From Ciona savignyi (lineage: Eukaryota; Chordata; Ascidiacea; Phlebobranchia; Cionidae), in NCBI GenBank assembly GCA_000149265.1, contig CH003233.1, forward strand, positions 388,669-452,668: 64,000 bases of DNA. The letters are read 5' to 3'. Below the pieces are notes generated by a model. It was given only the letters and a program-made list of their open reading frames with translations. It had not been told where the DNA came from and made no database searches. Position 1 is the first letter of the stretch, and every line of letters starts with the position of its first letter. This document shows positions 1-12,500 of the stretch, piece after piece. The translations under genes were made by a program, and so were the position numbers.

Positions 1-3000
1 CGAATTGGGATACCCGAGAGGTAAGAGTTGTGGTTATTGAGTTAACAGCTTAACAAGTTAACACAATCAAACCAAAGTGTAACTTGTGCTTAAAAAGCCA
101 TAGAAACGTATCGCACTCTTTCCTGTTTGTTTGTTTCATTGCAAAATGTTGCCCTTTTTTTAAACCTGTCTACTTTCGAAACCATGATGTGTTTATTTAT
201 AACTAAGACCATTTTTACCGGGAATAGTTTCAAAGACATAATGGGATCGTTACAAAGACAGTTTTAAATGTAGGAATGGGTAATTCAAACATCTACATTA
301 AGCATTCGGTTCGGTCACTTAATCGTCCCAAATAACTTTTCGGTTATTTAGTGGTCTTGATGTGTGCACCTAGCCATCTAGTGAGAAAAGTAATGCTAGC
401 AGCGGCGGCGCATGGTGTCGCTGTGCCAGGGAGAAATGATTGGTACGCTATTGATCTTCACAACGATTCGTACTACGCAGCTGGAGCGTGGAGACAGGGT
501 AAGACCATTTGCAGCGTGTAATGACTTTTTACCTAAATAAGCACATCAAAACCGATAGCACATAAAAACGCGAGCCTTTTGTTAAAAGGTTGTTTAACAT
601 GCACATATATTTTAAAGGGATTTTTTACTTTTAGGAAATTTAACACACTCTCTTATAAAACAACAGTGTTATGTTAGGCGGGAGTTCAAAAGAATAGTGG
701 AAAACAGTAATAAACTTAGGCTTACCGCGTAAGACCGCTGTCAGAAATGTAGTAAGAAACCAGTTGCTACTTAATTACCCGTGTTCTTATCAATGTTATA
801 TTGTGTTGAACATAACTGTTTGTATATATGTCCATGGTACTCAACATTGCACAAAAAGGAAACTAAAAGGTTAAGAAAAAAAGAAGTAGGATATTGCTCA
901 ATAAAATAAACATAAGCACGGTTTGGATCTTGAAGGTATCCTAAGTACTGGGATTGGGTTAGTGTTGAGGGCAGGGGTACCTCTAATTACTACAGGATCG
1001 CTTGGCCCGCTTGGAGCACTTGGAAAAGCTTGGATTACCATGAAAACTAATTCTAACCCTGCCCCAAACAGTTATCTTAACCCAAGAACTAACTTTAACC
1101 CAAACACTAGCATTAATATCATAATCTTTATTTTAGTGAGAAGTTTCCTTTTTAGTTTTCTCGAGACTGTTATAATTACGAACTATAGTAAGGGATCCAA
1201 GCGTTCCAAGCGCTCCTGTAGTAATTTGAGGTACCATTGGGGGCAGTGGTAAAATAATTTATAAACAATTAGTTTTCCTCTTTCCTTTTTTCCCGTTCTC
1301 TTTCTTTTATGTCCCCTCTTTTAATTCTACAAAGGTGACGATCAGGACGTAAAAGCGAAGGTGGCCTACAGAGCCCTTCAAGTGATAACTTTGCTTGTGA
1401 CGAAAACTGCTGAGTTTAATCGGTTCTCTGCAACTGTTCTGAACGAATACAGGCGGCGTGGTATCACAAGCAGCGAAACCCAGGTATACTTTGAGTGAAG
1501 CGAGGTACAGTGGCTTTTAACGTGGATTTTAACAACACACACTGCTAAATATATGGTGGTTTAGTGTGACGCCTTTCTACCGAAAGCTTTCCGGTTCGAA
1601 ACTGGTCGCTAGATAATCTTGGGCAAGGCACTTAACGGACATTGCCTGAACACAGCGGACTAATGGTTTTACCAAATTAAAGGAACGTGTGTATCATACA
1701 CAACAGAATGTTATAGCTCCGGTAACCCGACAGTGGGCACGAGGTTATCTGACGATTGACCGTGTGTTAAACCCATTGGTTTTCCCTTCGCGTGGGTAAG
1801 CATGAATATCCTATTATATCCTATCCGACACACACAACTATTGGTCGCTAAAATGTATGCGTAGGTTTTTTACCGGGCTTAGTTTCGAATCCATTTTGGG
1901 TACGTTGCTAAGACCGTTTTTTTTATATGTAAGTCGGTATATATATCGGTCGCGTTAGCCATTCGGCCACACGACCAAACGACCCCATAACCATTTGGTA
2001 CCTTCTAACCACATTCCACGCACCAGGTGAACGAATACATTGAAGGGTTCCACGACGCATTGATATTATACACCCGTGCGCTCAATACCACAATACACCA
2101 GGGGTTGGATATTCGGAACGGCACAGCTGTTGCTGGCAACATGAGGAACTTAACCTTTCCAGGTTTGCCACTTAAACTACAAGTTTTTGTCTAGAACTAG
2201 ATAGAACATGGGATATTCATGCTTTATTTTGGTAAATAGGAAAACATTTGTTAAATAACTCGCGAATACGTTGGCGATAGCAAAGACAGGGGCGAAGATT
2301 ACCCCATGCCCACCGTCGAGTTATTTAATAACTTTTTGTACAATCTAAAAATTCTATTAGTTTTATGCGATGCACATTGCTCAAAAACACAGCTGTAGAT
2401 CCATCGTTTGAATAGCTTGAGCTTCGTGTTCACAGTCGGATTACTAGGGTAATATAACAAATAACTACAATAAACCCTGGAAAAAAACTTGGCCCAGTTA
2501 TTTTATTTTAATCACCTTAACCTGCTCACAGTTTGAGGCAGTTTACCATAGTTGGGATCTGCTTTATATTATGTTCTAATAGGTAAGTATCTCGCAGGTA
2601 TTTCCGGTCCAGTGTTTATTGATTTATACGGGGATCGTTACGGCGATTACAGCATCATTGGAATGAGAAATAAAGAGACTGGTACATTTGAGGTAAACAT
2701 ATCATGTTCAAAGTCTATAAATGGAAAGGATATTCATGTTTATTTCTGTGAATAGGAAAACCGAGGGGGTTAACACACGGACAATCGTCATAACACCTCG
2801 CGCCCACCGTCGGGCTACCAGAGCTATTGCAGTGTGTTGTGTATAATAGACACGTTCTTTCAATTTTGTAGAATCCAATAATCCGCTGGATTCAGGCAAT
2901 GTCCGTAAAGTGCCTTGCCCAAGGACACAACCGACTAGCTAGCAACCAGTTTCTTACCTGCAACCTTTCGATTGAAAGGTGACGCACTTAACCGCCAGAC

Positions 3001-5213
3001 TAACCGGCCGGACAAAAGGGGCGTTATCACACCCATATTCGGCAGATTGCCTCGTGATTGCCAGAGGAAGTGTTATCTCATAAACAATCATTAGATAAAT
3101 TTTTAATAACAGTTAGGTTAGCGGAACTATTGCAGTGTGTTGTATAAAATTGAGGTGTTCATAATGTTTTAGTAGAACACAATATAACCCACTGGATTTA
3201 GGCAATATCCGCTTAATAACATTGCCGTGTACACGCTGAGTTCTGAGGACTATACATTGTACTATTTGTGTCTTATCACTTTTTGTTAAAAAGTAATTGC
3301 CATGTCGTATTCTTATACGCAGAGAGTGGTTGACTATCACCGTGGAAAGGACGTCCATTACACTTTCTACCCCGACAAGAGACGTGGTATGTAAACTAAT
3401 TAACCTAAATATTCTACCACCATTCGCATGCGTTTCGTGAGCAGAAACAGCACTTAAGGGAAATTTCCTTGGGCACAGCACTTAACGAATATTGCTGAAG
3501 GGTAGTTGGTTCTATACTGGTCGGTAGCTAGCTAGGCAATTGTGTTCTTGCACAATGTACTTAACGAACAACGCTTTAACCTATAGTTGATTTTTGAGTT
3601 GTAAGAAAACAGCCGAAAAAGTCTTGACGTTGGGCGCAAAGGGAATACGATAGGATATTCATGTTATCCCCGTATATAGAAAAACCAAGGGGGTTAACAC
3701 ACGGGCAATCGTCAGATCGCCTCGTGCCCACTGTCGGGTTACCGGAGCTTTGTAGTGTGTTGTATATGATTAAGACTTATGATTTCACCTGTAATAACTC
3801 TAAGCCATATGTATTGGCGGTCTGCTGATGATCGAAAGATCGTTGATTTGAAATCAATTACTGTCTAGATGGTTGTAATCTCGGGCAAGGCACTTAGCAG
3901 ACGTTTTCTGTACCCAGTGGACTAATAAGTTAAAAACAATTATCAATATGTTGCAATAAAACGGTAGAATATCTCAACTAAACATAAAACTTCAAAATCT
4001 TTGAAATCCGAAGGTGAGCGCGAAGTAATCAGAAAAATCTCAGTTTGACAACGCCCCTCGTAATTCACGTGGATAACATAAATATACAATCTTATCGTAT
4101 TCCTAATACAACTGCATTATTACACTCTAGAATGGAAGATACAGACAAATCGAATGCCTCCGTTTTCAGATCCAGGTAATGTAAGCAATTAGATAGATAA
4201 TATGGTAAAAAGTAAGCGATCAAAAATATTAATCGTTATTTATGGTTCCTTTTTGGAAACATGTTTTTGTTTGTTTTTTTTTGTTTTATTTTTTTTCGTC
4301 AAACGCTTGACCAGACATGGCTTGTTGTTTATTTTCCATATTACAAATTATTAGACAATACTGCTGTTGTTTTACACGTGTTATGCCGATAAGTTATCCA
4401 AAAAATGTAGAAAACGCAAAATGACTTTTGTATTGCACATACCTAGGTTGAAACTCATAACAGTCACATGTGCCCCAATGGGTAACGTAACCGATTCAAA
4501 TAGAGATTCCAAAAATACGGACAAAGAATGGGAAAAATTAAACAAAAAATGAAAGCGGGAAGGGGAAAATCTGCAAACTAAAATAAAGATTAGGTCTTTC
4601 GAGTTCCTTTTAAACATGGGGTTAGGGTTAGTTCTGTGAGATTAGAGTATAGGAAAGGGCTAAAATTAATTTCGATAGTTTTGGTGAGCAATTTCCCGCC
4701 TTTCATCCTTCTCGCTTTCCCTTACTTTAGCATTACCCCAAAATAATTAGGAAATATCTAACGTTACAATTTCTTCGCAGTTAAAGAAGACACCGGGTTT
4801 GACCATCGAGCCTTAACTGGGGTTCTTGGGACGCTGGCAGGTGTTGTTATGTGTTGTATGTTAGTCGGAGGGCCGCTATGTTACAGGTAAGAACGGGTGT
4901 GTGGTCGAATGGTTATCATGACACGATAGTTTTAGCGATTAGTTTCCATTTTTTACCTCCGTTTAGTGTTGCCCCATTAGAACTAAGATTACATGTATAA
5001 GAAGATTTAAAATCGCCATATATTTTAATTGAAGTTTTGTTTAAAGAGGAAATTTACATTTTTAGATTAAAAGGAGGTTCTGGAAATTTAAACAACGAGC
5101 TCAGTGTTCCCGGGTACAATAACAACCAACCTGACGCTGTACATATCCCGCTGCGCGAAGATGGATCGGTCAGCACTTGCATGTCAGGTCTTGATGACGA
5201 CATGAAGGTGTAA
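1..5213 (+). CDS. NPR3-like: Natriuretic peptide receptor, clearance type (NPR-C/NPR3-like), 3' part of gene
   Basis: Single-pass receptor for natriuretic-type peptides; only the membrane-proximal half of the ligand-binding domain onward is in the window. Exons: 1-20 (partial), 352-498, 1335-1483, 2027-2162, 2598-2692, 3323-3386, 4131-4175, 4781-4886, 5066-5213. All have GT-AG borders and the frame stays open to TAA at 5211. Family landmarks are visible: VVLMCAP, IEGFHDALILYTRAL, then FIDLYGDRYGDYSIIGM, typical of the ANF-receptor fold. A membrane segment follows in exon 4781-4886 (LTGVLGTLAGVVMCCMLVGG). The cytoplasmic tail is only about 48 residues and ends in DDDMKV, so there is no kinase-homology or guanylate cyclase domain; this points to the clearance/G-protein-coupled type. 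The juxtamembrane cysteine of vertebrate NPR-C (known from the family) is not seen. Introns carry SINEs and a MITE. Confidence 0.88.
976..1235. mobile_element. MITE with ~30-bp inverted ends (family M1), copy 1
   Basis: The left end GGTACCTCTAATTACTACAG is mirrored by CTGTAGTAATTTGAGGTACC at the right; the interior is rich in TAACCC-like words. It lies in an intron of the NPR-like gene. An apparent open frame at 923-1252 is only this element. Target duplication not clear. Confidence 0.75.
1558..1830 (+). mobile_element. SINE-A, NPR-like intron
   Basis: Good B box (GGTTCGAAACTGGTCGC); ~20 bases missing before the central block. Confidence 0.7.
1873..1978 (-). mobile_element. SINE-B, NPR-like intron
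   Basis: Full length on the minus strand with an intact head (GCCATTCGGCCACACGACC in plus view). Confidence 0.65.
2726..3012 (-). mobile_element. SINE-A, full length, NPR-like intron
   Basis: Begins 33 bases after the exon ending at 2692 with the inverted 3' end AGGATATTCATGTTTATTTC. Confidence 0.7.
3108..3235 (-). mobile_element. SINE-A, middle fragment
   Basis: Only the body (TATTGCAGTGTGTTGT) through the central region is present. Confidence 0.55.
3648..3935. repeat. Two SINE-A fragments in opposite orientation
   Basis: 3648-3775 is a minus-strand 3' half. 3810-3935 is a plus-strand head and central block (TCGGGCAAGGCACTTAGC). Confidence 0.55.
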
Positions 5214-5350
5214 GCGCCACCCAATGGGAGTTTTTGTTGTTGTTTTATACTAAACTAATGTTTTTGACGTGTCAACGCCCAAAATGTCTTAGGTTGCACC
5301 AACAACTTTTTGTCGTCTCAACTATATTTTTGCCGTGCGAACGGAATTTT

Positions 5351-5402
5351 TGTATGTATAATGAACCGATATTTTCTGTATGTATAATGAACCGATATTT
5401 TT
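5351..5402. repeat. Tandem duplication of 26 bp
   Basis: The unit beginning TGTATGTATAATGAACCG occurs twice in a row with almost no change, suggesting a recent duplication in the 3' region of the receptor gene. Confidence 0.8.
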
Positions 5403-5783
5403 TAGTGCGTGACTCACAAATTTAACTTATTCTTATCCCAACGTTACAATGTGTAATTACCATTAAGATACGCAGACAAAACAATGGGCAATTCTTGAAT
5501 GCAAACTAATCGTAACAGTTGGGATTGTTTTGTTATATTGTGTATAAACAACAAAATAACAATGGCCTACGTAACAAATCTTAGTATTGTCACTTGTATG
5601 TGTTGCGCACCTCTTGTTTTTAATATTTCGTTTTACACAAGATTTTGGAATATATTAAATTGATTATATCTACCTATGATTTTAAGTTACACGTGTATTA
5701 TTATTTTAATCAATAGATCTCTACACGCCCATTAAAATTTCTGGATTCGTAACTAACTACCTTATTTTTTATGTATACCAGTT

Positions 5784-5789
5784 AATAAA
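5784..5789 (+). terminator. Candidate poly(A) signal of the NPR-like gene
   Basis: AATAAA 570 bases after the stop codon; a second AATAAA lies at 5913-5918. Either could end the receptor transcript. Confidence 0.4.
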
Positions 5790-6082
5790 GTGCACTGTAC
5801 AAAATACACAATTAAAACACGAACTATAATTATATACTGTTTCTAGTAACACGTAAAATTAACGTTGTATGTATTTGTTAATTATTTAAATTACACAGTT
5901 TATCATTTCAACAATAAAAATATTTTATTACACGTCGCATTCTGTATAAATTATTCTGAGGGGGCGATAGTCAGTTAGTAAGCTTGATTCGTACGAGCCA
6001 GATCCACAGAAGATAGCCAGTTTTACGGACGAAGGAAAATCAAATTATGACAATACTACTACATACATAAAAAAGTACGGTT

Positions 6083-6190
6083 GTATGGTAGAACGGTTAA
6101 CACGCTCGCTTCACATATCGGTTCTTCTATACAAAACGGTATGAGGGACTAACCCATCTTGGGTTTGAAACTTAGCCAGTTTTAAAAATA
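6083..6190 (+). mobile_element. SINE-B, diverged
   Basis: Head TTGTATGGTAGAACGGTTAA and GGGTTTGAAACTTAGCC retained. Confidence 0.5.
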
Positions 6191-6417
6191 TGATTACGAC
6201 GGTTGTTTTGTTAGATCGGGGTAGCGCACACGCAAGAGTGTGTACGCTCGCCAGCTAATTTAAGAAAAGGAACAAACATTAAGCCGGTTAGGCATGGTCG
6301 GACGGTTCGTAGGTGTGTGCGGACTTGTTCTAATATAATAACTGCTTGAAAAATGAGTTTCAAGACATGATCAAGGCGACAATTCAAATAATCTAATTAA
6401 TGGCCATCCAACAATTG

Positions 6418-6423
6418 TTTATT
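6418..6423 (-). terminator. Candidate poly(A) signal of SLC22 gene 1
   Basis: AATAAA on the minus strand, about 100 bases past the stop codon of the transporter at 6526. Confidence 0.5.
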
Positions 6424-6525
6424 ATCATCCGTTATCTTTTAACGAAACCACCAGGATTGCAGCCTTTTCCGACCTTTTTATAGCAGGTATAGCAGACGGT
6501 CAGATTCGAAAGTTTAACATCGAAT

Positions 6526-9500
6526 TTAAGACGCGCTTTTATTTTTTGTCTGTTGTTCTTTTTGGATAAACTTTTCCCACATTTTAATCAGAACGCCAGG
6601 GTTGGAACTTAGGAATTCTTCTCCGCCTTCAATGGTTGATTGCAATGCTTGCTTGGATGTTTCTGGCACCAAAAGTATAGCTATACCTGTAAAAAAGCAA
6701 TGTTATGAAATAAGATATGTTTAGTTTATTTTTTGCTTCTTCGTTACATTAAAGAAGAATGGAATAATTATTTTAAGTTAAGGAGACAGGATAAAACGGC
6801 AAAAATACAGTAGTTAAAACACATCAGTGAATAGACACATTAAAAAAGAATGTATTTTTGCATAGCATCAACAAAACAGACACTTGTAACTAACAGATAT
6901 TGTATGTAAGATTGTTTAGTTTTTTTGTCTAGAAGTAATAAACTTAGTCTATGTACTGCCGAAGCAATAAACGGTTGTGTGGAAAAATGGATAGCGAGAC
7001 AGAAACATATAGAATATACCACCAAATTGGTGGCATCAATTCTATACAAAAAAACGGTTTTAGTGACAAGCTTAGTGGTTCAAAACCTAGTACAGTAAAA
7101 CAAATAAATAAAAACAAATAAAAAGTTTGGGCACTAGTAACAAAAAAACAATAGTACATATCAAATTAATGAAACGTAATATTTTGCCATTGTGAGAGTA
7201 AAAAGACCTGGAATCATTGTGTTAAAACCAACTCAATTAACCACTTACAGCCGACTAGCTAGCGTCCTGTTTCAAGTCTTAAACCTTTAAATTGACAGTC
7301 TGACACGCTACAAGCTAACAAGGCAAACAAAATAAAATTCATACCTAACATGATAGAAAGCATCCCAAATCAAAACCTCATTAAACCACGCCGACTAGCT
7401 AGCAGCTGGTTTCGAACCTGCAACCTTTCCTTACCTGATATCATAGAGAGTATTCCAAACACGATATAAGGTAAGTTGGTCATCTGGAGACCCAGCATTG
7501 CTATTAGTGGAGACACCAGGCCACCCATCCGTGCCCACGCATTACAAATCCCACTGGCAACACTCCTGCATTGGAAACACTGGTCAAATTCGTACATTGG
7601 TAAAAAATAAATGCCAATAGCCACACAAACTGGATAGAATATTATAGGATAGGACAGAATAGGATATTATTGTTTATCACCATGAGTGGAAAAACAAGGG
7701 GGTTAACACAGGGCAATCGACAGATCACTTCGTGCCCACAGTCGGGTTACCCGGGCTATTGCAGTGTGTTGTGTATGATTTACACGTTTTTTCAATTTAG
7801 TAGAACCATTAATCTGCTGGGTTCAAGCAATGTCGGTTAAGAGCATTGCCCAAGGACACAACCGACTAGCTGGCGACCAGTTTTGTACCTGCAAGCCTTT
7901 GAATAAAAGGCGACGCACTAAACCACCAGACAAATCTGTCCAATAAATTCATGTATTATCCCCATTAACGACAACATGTAAGTGGGTACAATATAATTGG
8001 CCAAATATAATGTGTAGATAGCATGTGGAAATTACGGTCGTCTAGCCGAATGGTTAGCGAATCAGATTCATATACAGAATTCTATATAAAAACAGATCTA
8101 TGGAAAATTTCATAGCAATTAATAAGCACGGGTCATACATTTTTATAATTTGTTTTTATAATATATTAAGTAAAGATTAAACAAGAAAATTCACATACCT
8201 GACAGGGGTTGGAAAAAGCTCACTTGTGTGGATATACATCACACTAAACGAACAAGTTATCGCAAACTTTCCAAGAAGAGAGCTTCCAATGTAAAGCCAA
8301 GTTATGTCTGGTGACAAATATCCTCATTAACACTTCAATACGATAAAGGACATGAAATTGGAATTCTTATTGTTATCCTTCCATAAGGGCTTAATCGCAT
8401 TACATTGGCTATTGAAGGTAAGATTGACTCGGCAATACGTAAGGGATGTCATCAAAACGGTAATTGTCAAGTTACCCTGACCACCGTCGCAATACCAGAG
8501 TTGATGATTTATATTTTTTTTGTTAATCAAGTGATTAAAAAAAGTCACTATAAATGTTAAAAATAAAAATGATGTACGTTAGTGTGGGCGAATTAAAAAA
8601 GCGACTGATACATATTTCGAAAAATTTACGAAAATTGGTCCAGACATCGAACCCGATATGGACTCGTAACTTAGTCCGGGTAAAGAATAGGGGATAGGAT
8701 ATTCATGTTTATCCCCGTGAATGGGAAAACCAAGGGGGTTAACACACGGGCAATCGTCAGATCACCTCGCGCCCATAAAGATATAGAAAAAGGGAAGCTA
8801 GCTCAGAAGAACGCATTAAGAACCTACGGTGGACATGAGGCAATGCGTATTCATTCACAGGAAAAAACATGAATATCTATCTACCACCATTTTCTATTCA
8901 ATTCCCCATCACCTGATACAACTATAACCAACATTCAAACCTTTAGGAATGTACGACATCAGAATGCAGAATACACCTGCCAGAATCTCTGAAATGCTTG
9001 AGCACGGCACCCGGCCTGCTTTTTCAACCATCGGAATAACAAGAAATACTCCAACAATTTCCGACAACCCGATAAGAAAGCAGTTGATGAATGGATCTCC
9101 GCCAAGTTCAGCTGCATTAAGGGTTAAGCCGTAGTAGACGCAAGACACTGCGAACCTAAATATATTAACTTTAGTTATATTTTTTTATAACAGGATAGGA
9201 TATACATGTTTATCCCTGTGAATAAGAAAATGCCCAAGGATACAACCAATTAGCTAGCAACCAGTTTCGTACCTGCAACTGCAACCCTTTCGAATAAAAG
9301 GCAATGCACTAACCCACCAAGCTATTTGATCGGATTAGGTCTTTTGAATTGTATGGTGGCGCATCAAACACACATTGGACTAAATATTTATCTGACAAAA
9401 TAGATTGATGTGTTGGTGCATCGCCTTTCAGTCGAAGGGTTGTATATTCAAAACAGTTTGTTAGCTTTTTGGTTGATGTCATGAGCAAGGCATTTAGCGG

Positions 9501-12500
9501 ACATCGCATAAATCATAAAAAAATGATTTTTTTTTAAATTTTAGTAAAAAGAATTTACATCTATGTAATCTCACAATTTAACATCCGAACTACACGTCTG
9601 ATTGTATTCCATATTTTTTGTGTTAGACCACCCCTTACTTTTTCCGAGGGGGATTAAACATGAAAGTTTTACCTTAACTTACTAACCAATTGACAAATAT
9701 AAAAAAAATATTTTTGAGAAATATACTTTAAGCAATATACTACTGGATTGTTGCCAGTGACTAAAAAAGTACATTTTTGGTAAAGATACCAAAAAAGAAA
9801 GTTTTGTTATATTTATATCTACGAGGTTGCAATTTTACAATTATACTACCATACTACGATTGCAGCATAGGGGTAGAACAGACTATAAAATAATGTAAAA
9901 ATAGTAATATCGAATTACCACTTCTACAAACTGAAAAAAGTTTACTAATTGAATAGTTTACATTTTAATATCGTTAACTTTGGATTGATGTTTGTTTAAT
10001 CTACTCATTTTATTGTAGAAAACCCTCTTGCAAACAAACCAGTGTTACAATCAACAGAGATGAAGTATTGAAAAAAGCGAACGGCAAATCCTATGCAGTG
10101 GTGCAACAAGCAACAAAATTGAGTTTAACTGTTTAAAACTACCGCTGCAGTTTAAAAAATAGAATTTATAAAAATATCAACAAAACCGTGTCAAAAATAT
10201 TTATATATCAACAAATTGAAACACTAGTTTTATTACCATTGATAAAATTGAACAAACGAAATTCTTCTTAGATTTTTTGTTCTCACAATATCCAGGATAC
10301 CATATGTCTTTGATGATGTCGCAATAACCTCAGTGGATTTAGATATTTTAAGAGTAAATGTTTTCAGTTCTTCTATTCCTTCAGCATCTGGGAGAATAAA
10401 AGAAACCAGGTATTGGAAAGTAACACTGTATGCATGGAAATATGATATATAGGATATGTGCGTTATCACACGGGCAATCGTCAGATTATCTTGTGCTTGT
10501 TCTCAATGTCGGGTTAACAGAGTTATTTCAACGTGTTGTGTATGATTGGGACGTTTCTTTAATTTAGTAGAAACTATTAATCCACTGTGTCCAGGCAATG
10601 TGTGCAAAGTACCTTGCATAAAGTTATTTCGATCAGTTAAAATATATATATTTTGTTTTACCAAAAATAATGATTTTTGCCATTTCAGTATGTGTTATAA
10701 CAATATTGTTATCTTCTGATCGATGAAACGACATTCAAAACTAGTAAGTTCCCACCCGTGGTGAAAAAACAGAGGTATAAACAACACTATACCATTTTCT
10801 CTATCCGGTTTACAACCCGTAGCTAGATTGTTGACTCTGCGTACGTTTCCGATAACATCAACCGCTTTCTTTCGTTTGTCATTCAATATTAACCACCGGG
10901 GGGACTCAGGGAGCACCCTGAAGTTGGTAAAGTCATTAGATATGTATATTTGTATCTAAATTGCACATTCATGTGGGTGTCGACACACAGGTAATCATCA
11001 GATTACCTCGCAACCACCACTTATTGTATCTTTGAATTTAATTGGATATTCATGTTTTATCCCTGTGAATGGGAAACTGCAATGGGCATTTAACACATGG
11101 GAAATCTTTACCTCGCACCCACTGTTGGGTACTAGAGCCATTAAAAAGTGTTATATGATTAAGCCGTTTCTTAATTTATATTTTAACCCATTATTCCAAT
11201 GGGTTCAGGCACTGCTTGCGTTCCAATCTATTATACAATAAACAAACTGTTTTTAATTTAAAAATAGACGTGTTATTGTTGTTTTGACAAAGTAATTTAC
11301 AGTTAAAGACCCACCACCACACAATGATGGATACAGCGATGGGAACGGAAATGGAGAGTTGTAATTTCCGCCAGTCCTTTACACAGAATGCCAGTAGTGG
11401 AAGGATCATGAGTCCAACAGCAAAACCAGCTTCAGCGAACTGAGCTAGTGCTGCACGATGTCTCGCCACCACCAGCTCAGACACTACAAAAGAACTAGAG
11501 TATTTTAAATTTGGAAACACTGTTTAAAAACTAACTTAGAAACACTGTTTAAAAGAAATAAATCAATTTGGTAAATATGTTTAAAATAAAGACAAATCTT
11601 ATTAGAAGAAAATTAGTCGGTTCTAAAGTGGTTAAAATCTAAGATTAGCCCAAGTTATGTCATTTACAACAGTTTAAGTATGATTATTACTTGTTACGCA
11701 CAGTAATCACTTGGATAAATAGACATTTAAGATCTATATTACTGGTTTCAAATGCTATTATGCCAACACCTGCTAATGTAATGTACACACTGGTTCATGG
11801 CATTCATATAATACAGGTTCAAACCACATGCTAGTCGGTTTTGTCCTTGAAATATGAGTGGACATCACCCGAACTCAGCGGAATGATTGGTTCTACCAAA
11901 CTGAAGAAATATTTAACCGTATACAACACACTGCAATAGCTCCAGTAACCTGACTGTGGGCGCGAGGTAATCTGATGATTACCCGTGTAATGCCCATATC
12001 ATTTCCCAATTAAAGTAAAAACCATAAATATTCTACCCCATCTAAATGCAGATTATCGTACAAATAAAATTTAATTCTATTCACTTACCTAAAGTAAAAA
12101 GAACAGGGAACATACAGTAGACGAATATGCCAGTGAGACACCTCAAAACACTGAACATGACAAAAGAATTGGAAAACGCTGATGCAACACCAAATGTTAA
12201 ACTCCCAATGCTACTGACCAGGAAAGCAGAACGTCTGCCAAATCTACATGGAATGTGTAGAAGTTATTAAAAAAAATTAATAAAACTCACAAAAAACAAA
12301 CATGTTTAAAAAAATGCAGAATCTTACCTGTCTGATGTCAATCCTATTGCAATGTTTCCTACCAGTACCCCAGCCATGAAAAATGATTGTGACATGTAGC
12401 TCATCCATGTTTTGGAACACACCAACTCGAAGTCAGTTACAATAGTGGAACTCATGACGGATCTATCAAAGATCCAATGATCACAGGTTCGAATCCCAGG

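Larger units (their letters stand above)
5220..6417. other. Intergenic spacer between NPR-like gene and SLC22 gene 1
   Basis: AT-rich convergent 3' ends of two genes. It holds the putative 3' UTR of the receptor, a 26-bp tandem duplication and one SINE-B copy. I see no coding potential. Confidence 0.6.

Noticed and set aside
923-1252. 109-codon open frame
   Set aside because: It begins with a non-ATG codon and lies almost wholly in the M1 MITE; the second MITE copy does not keep the frame.
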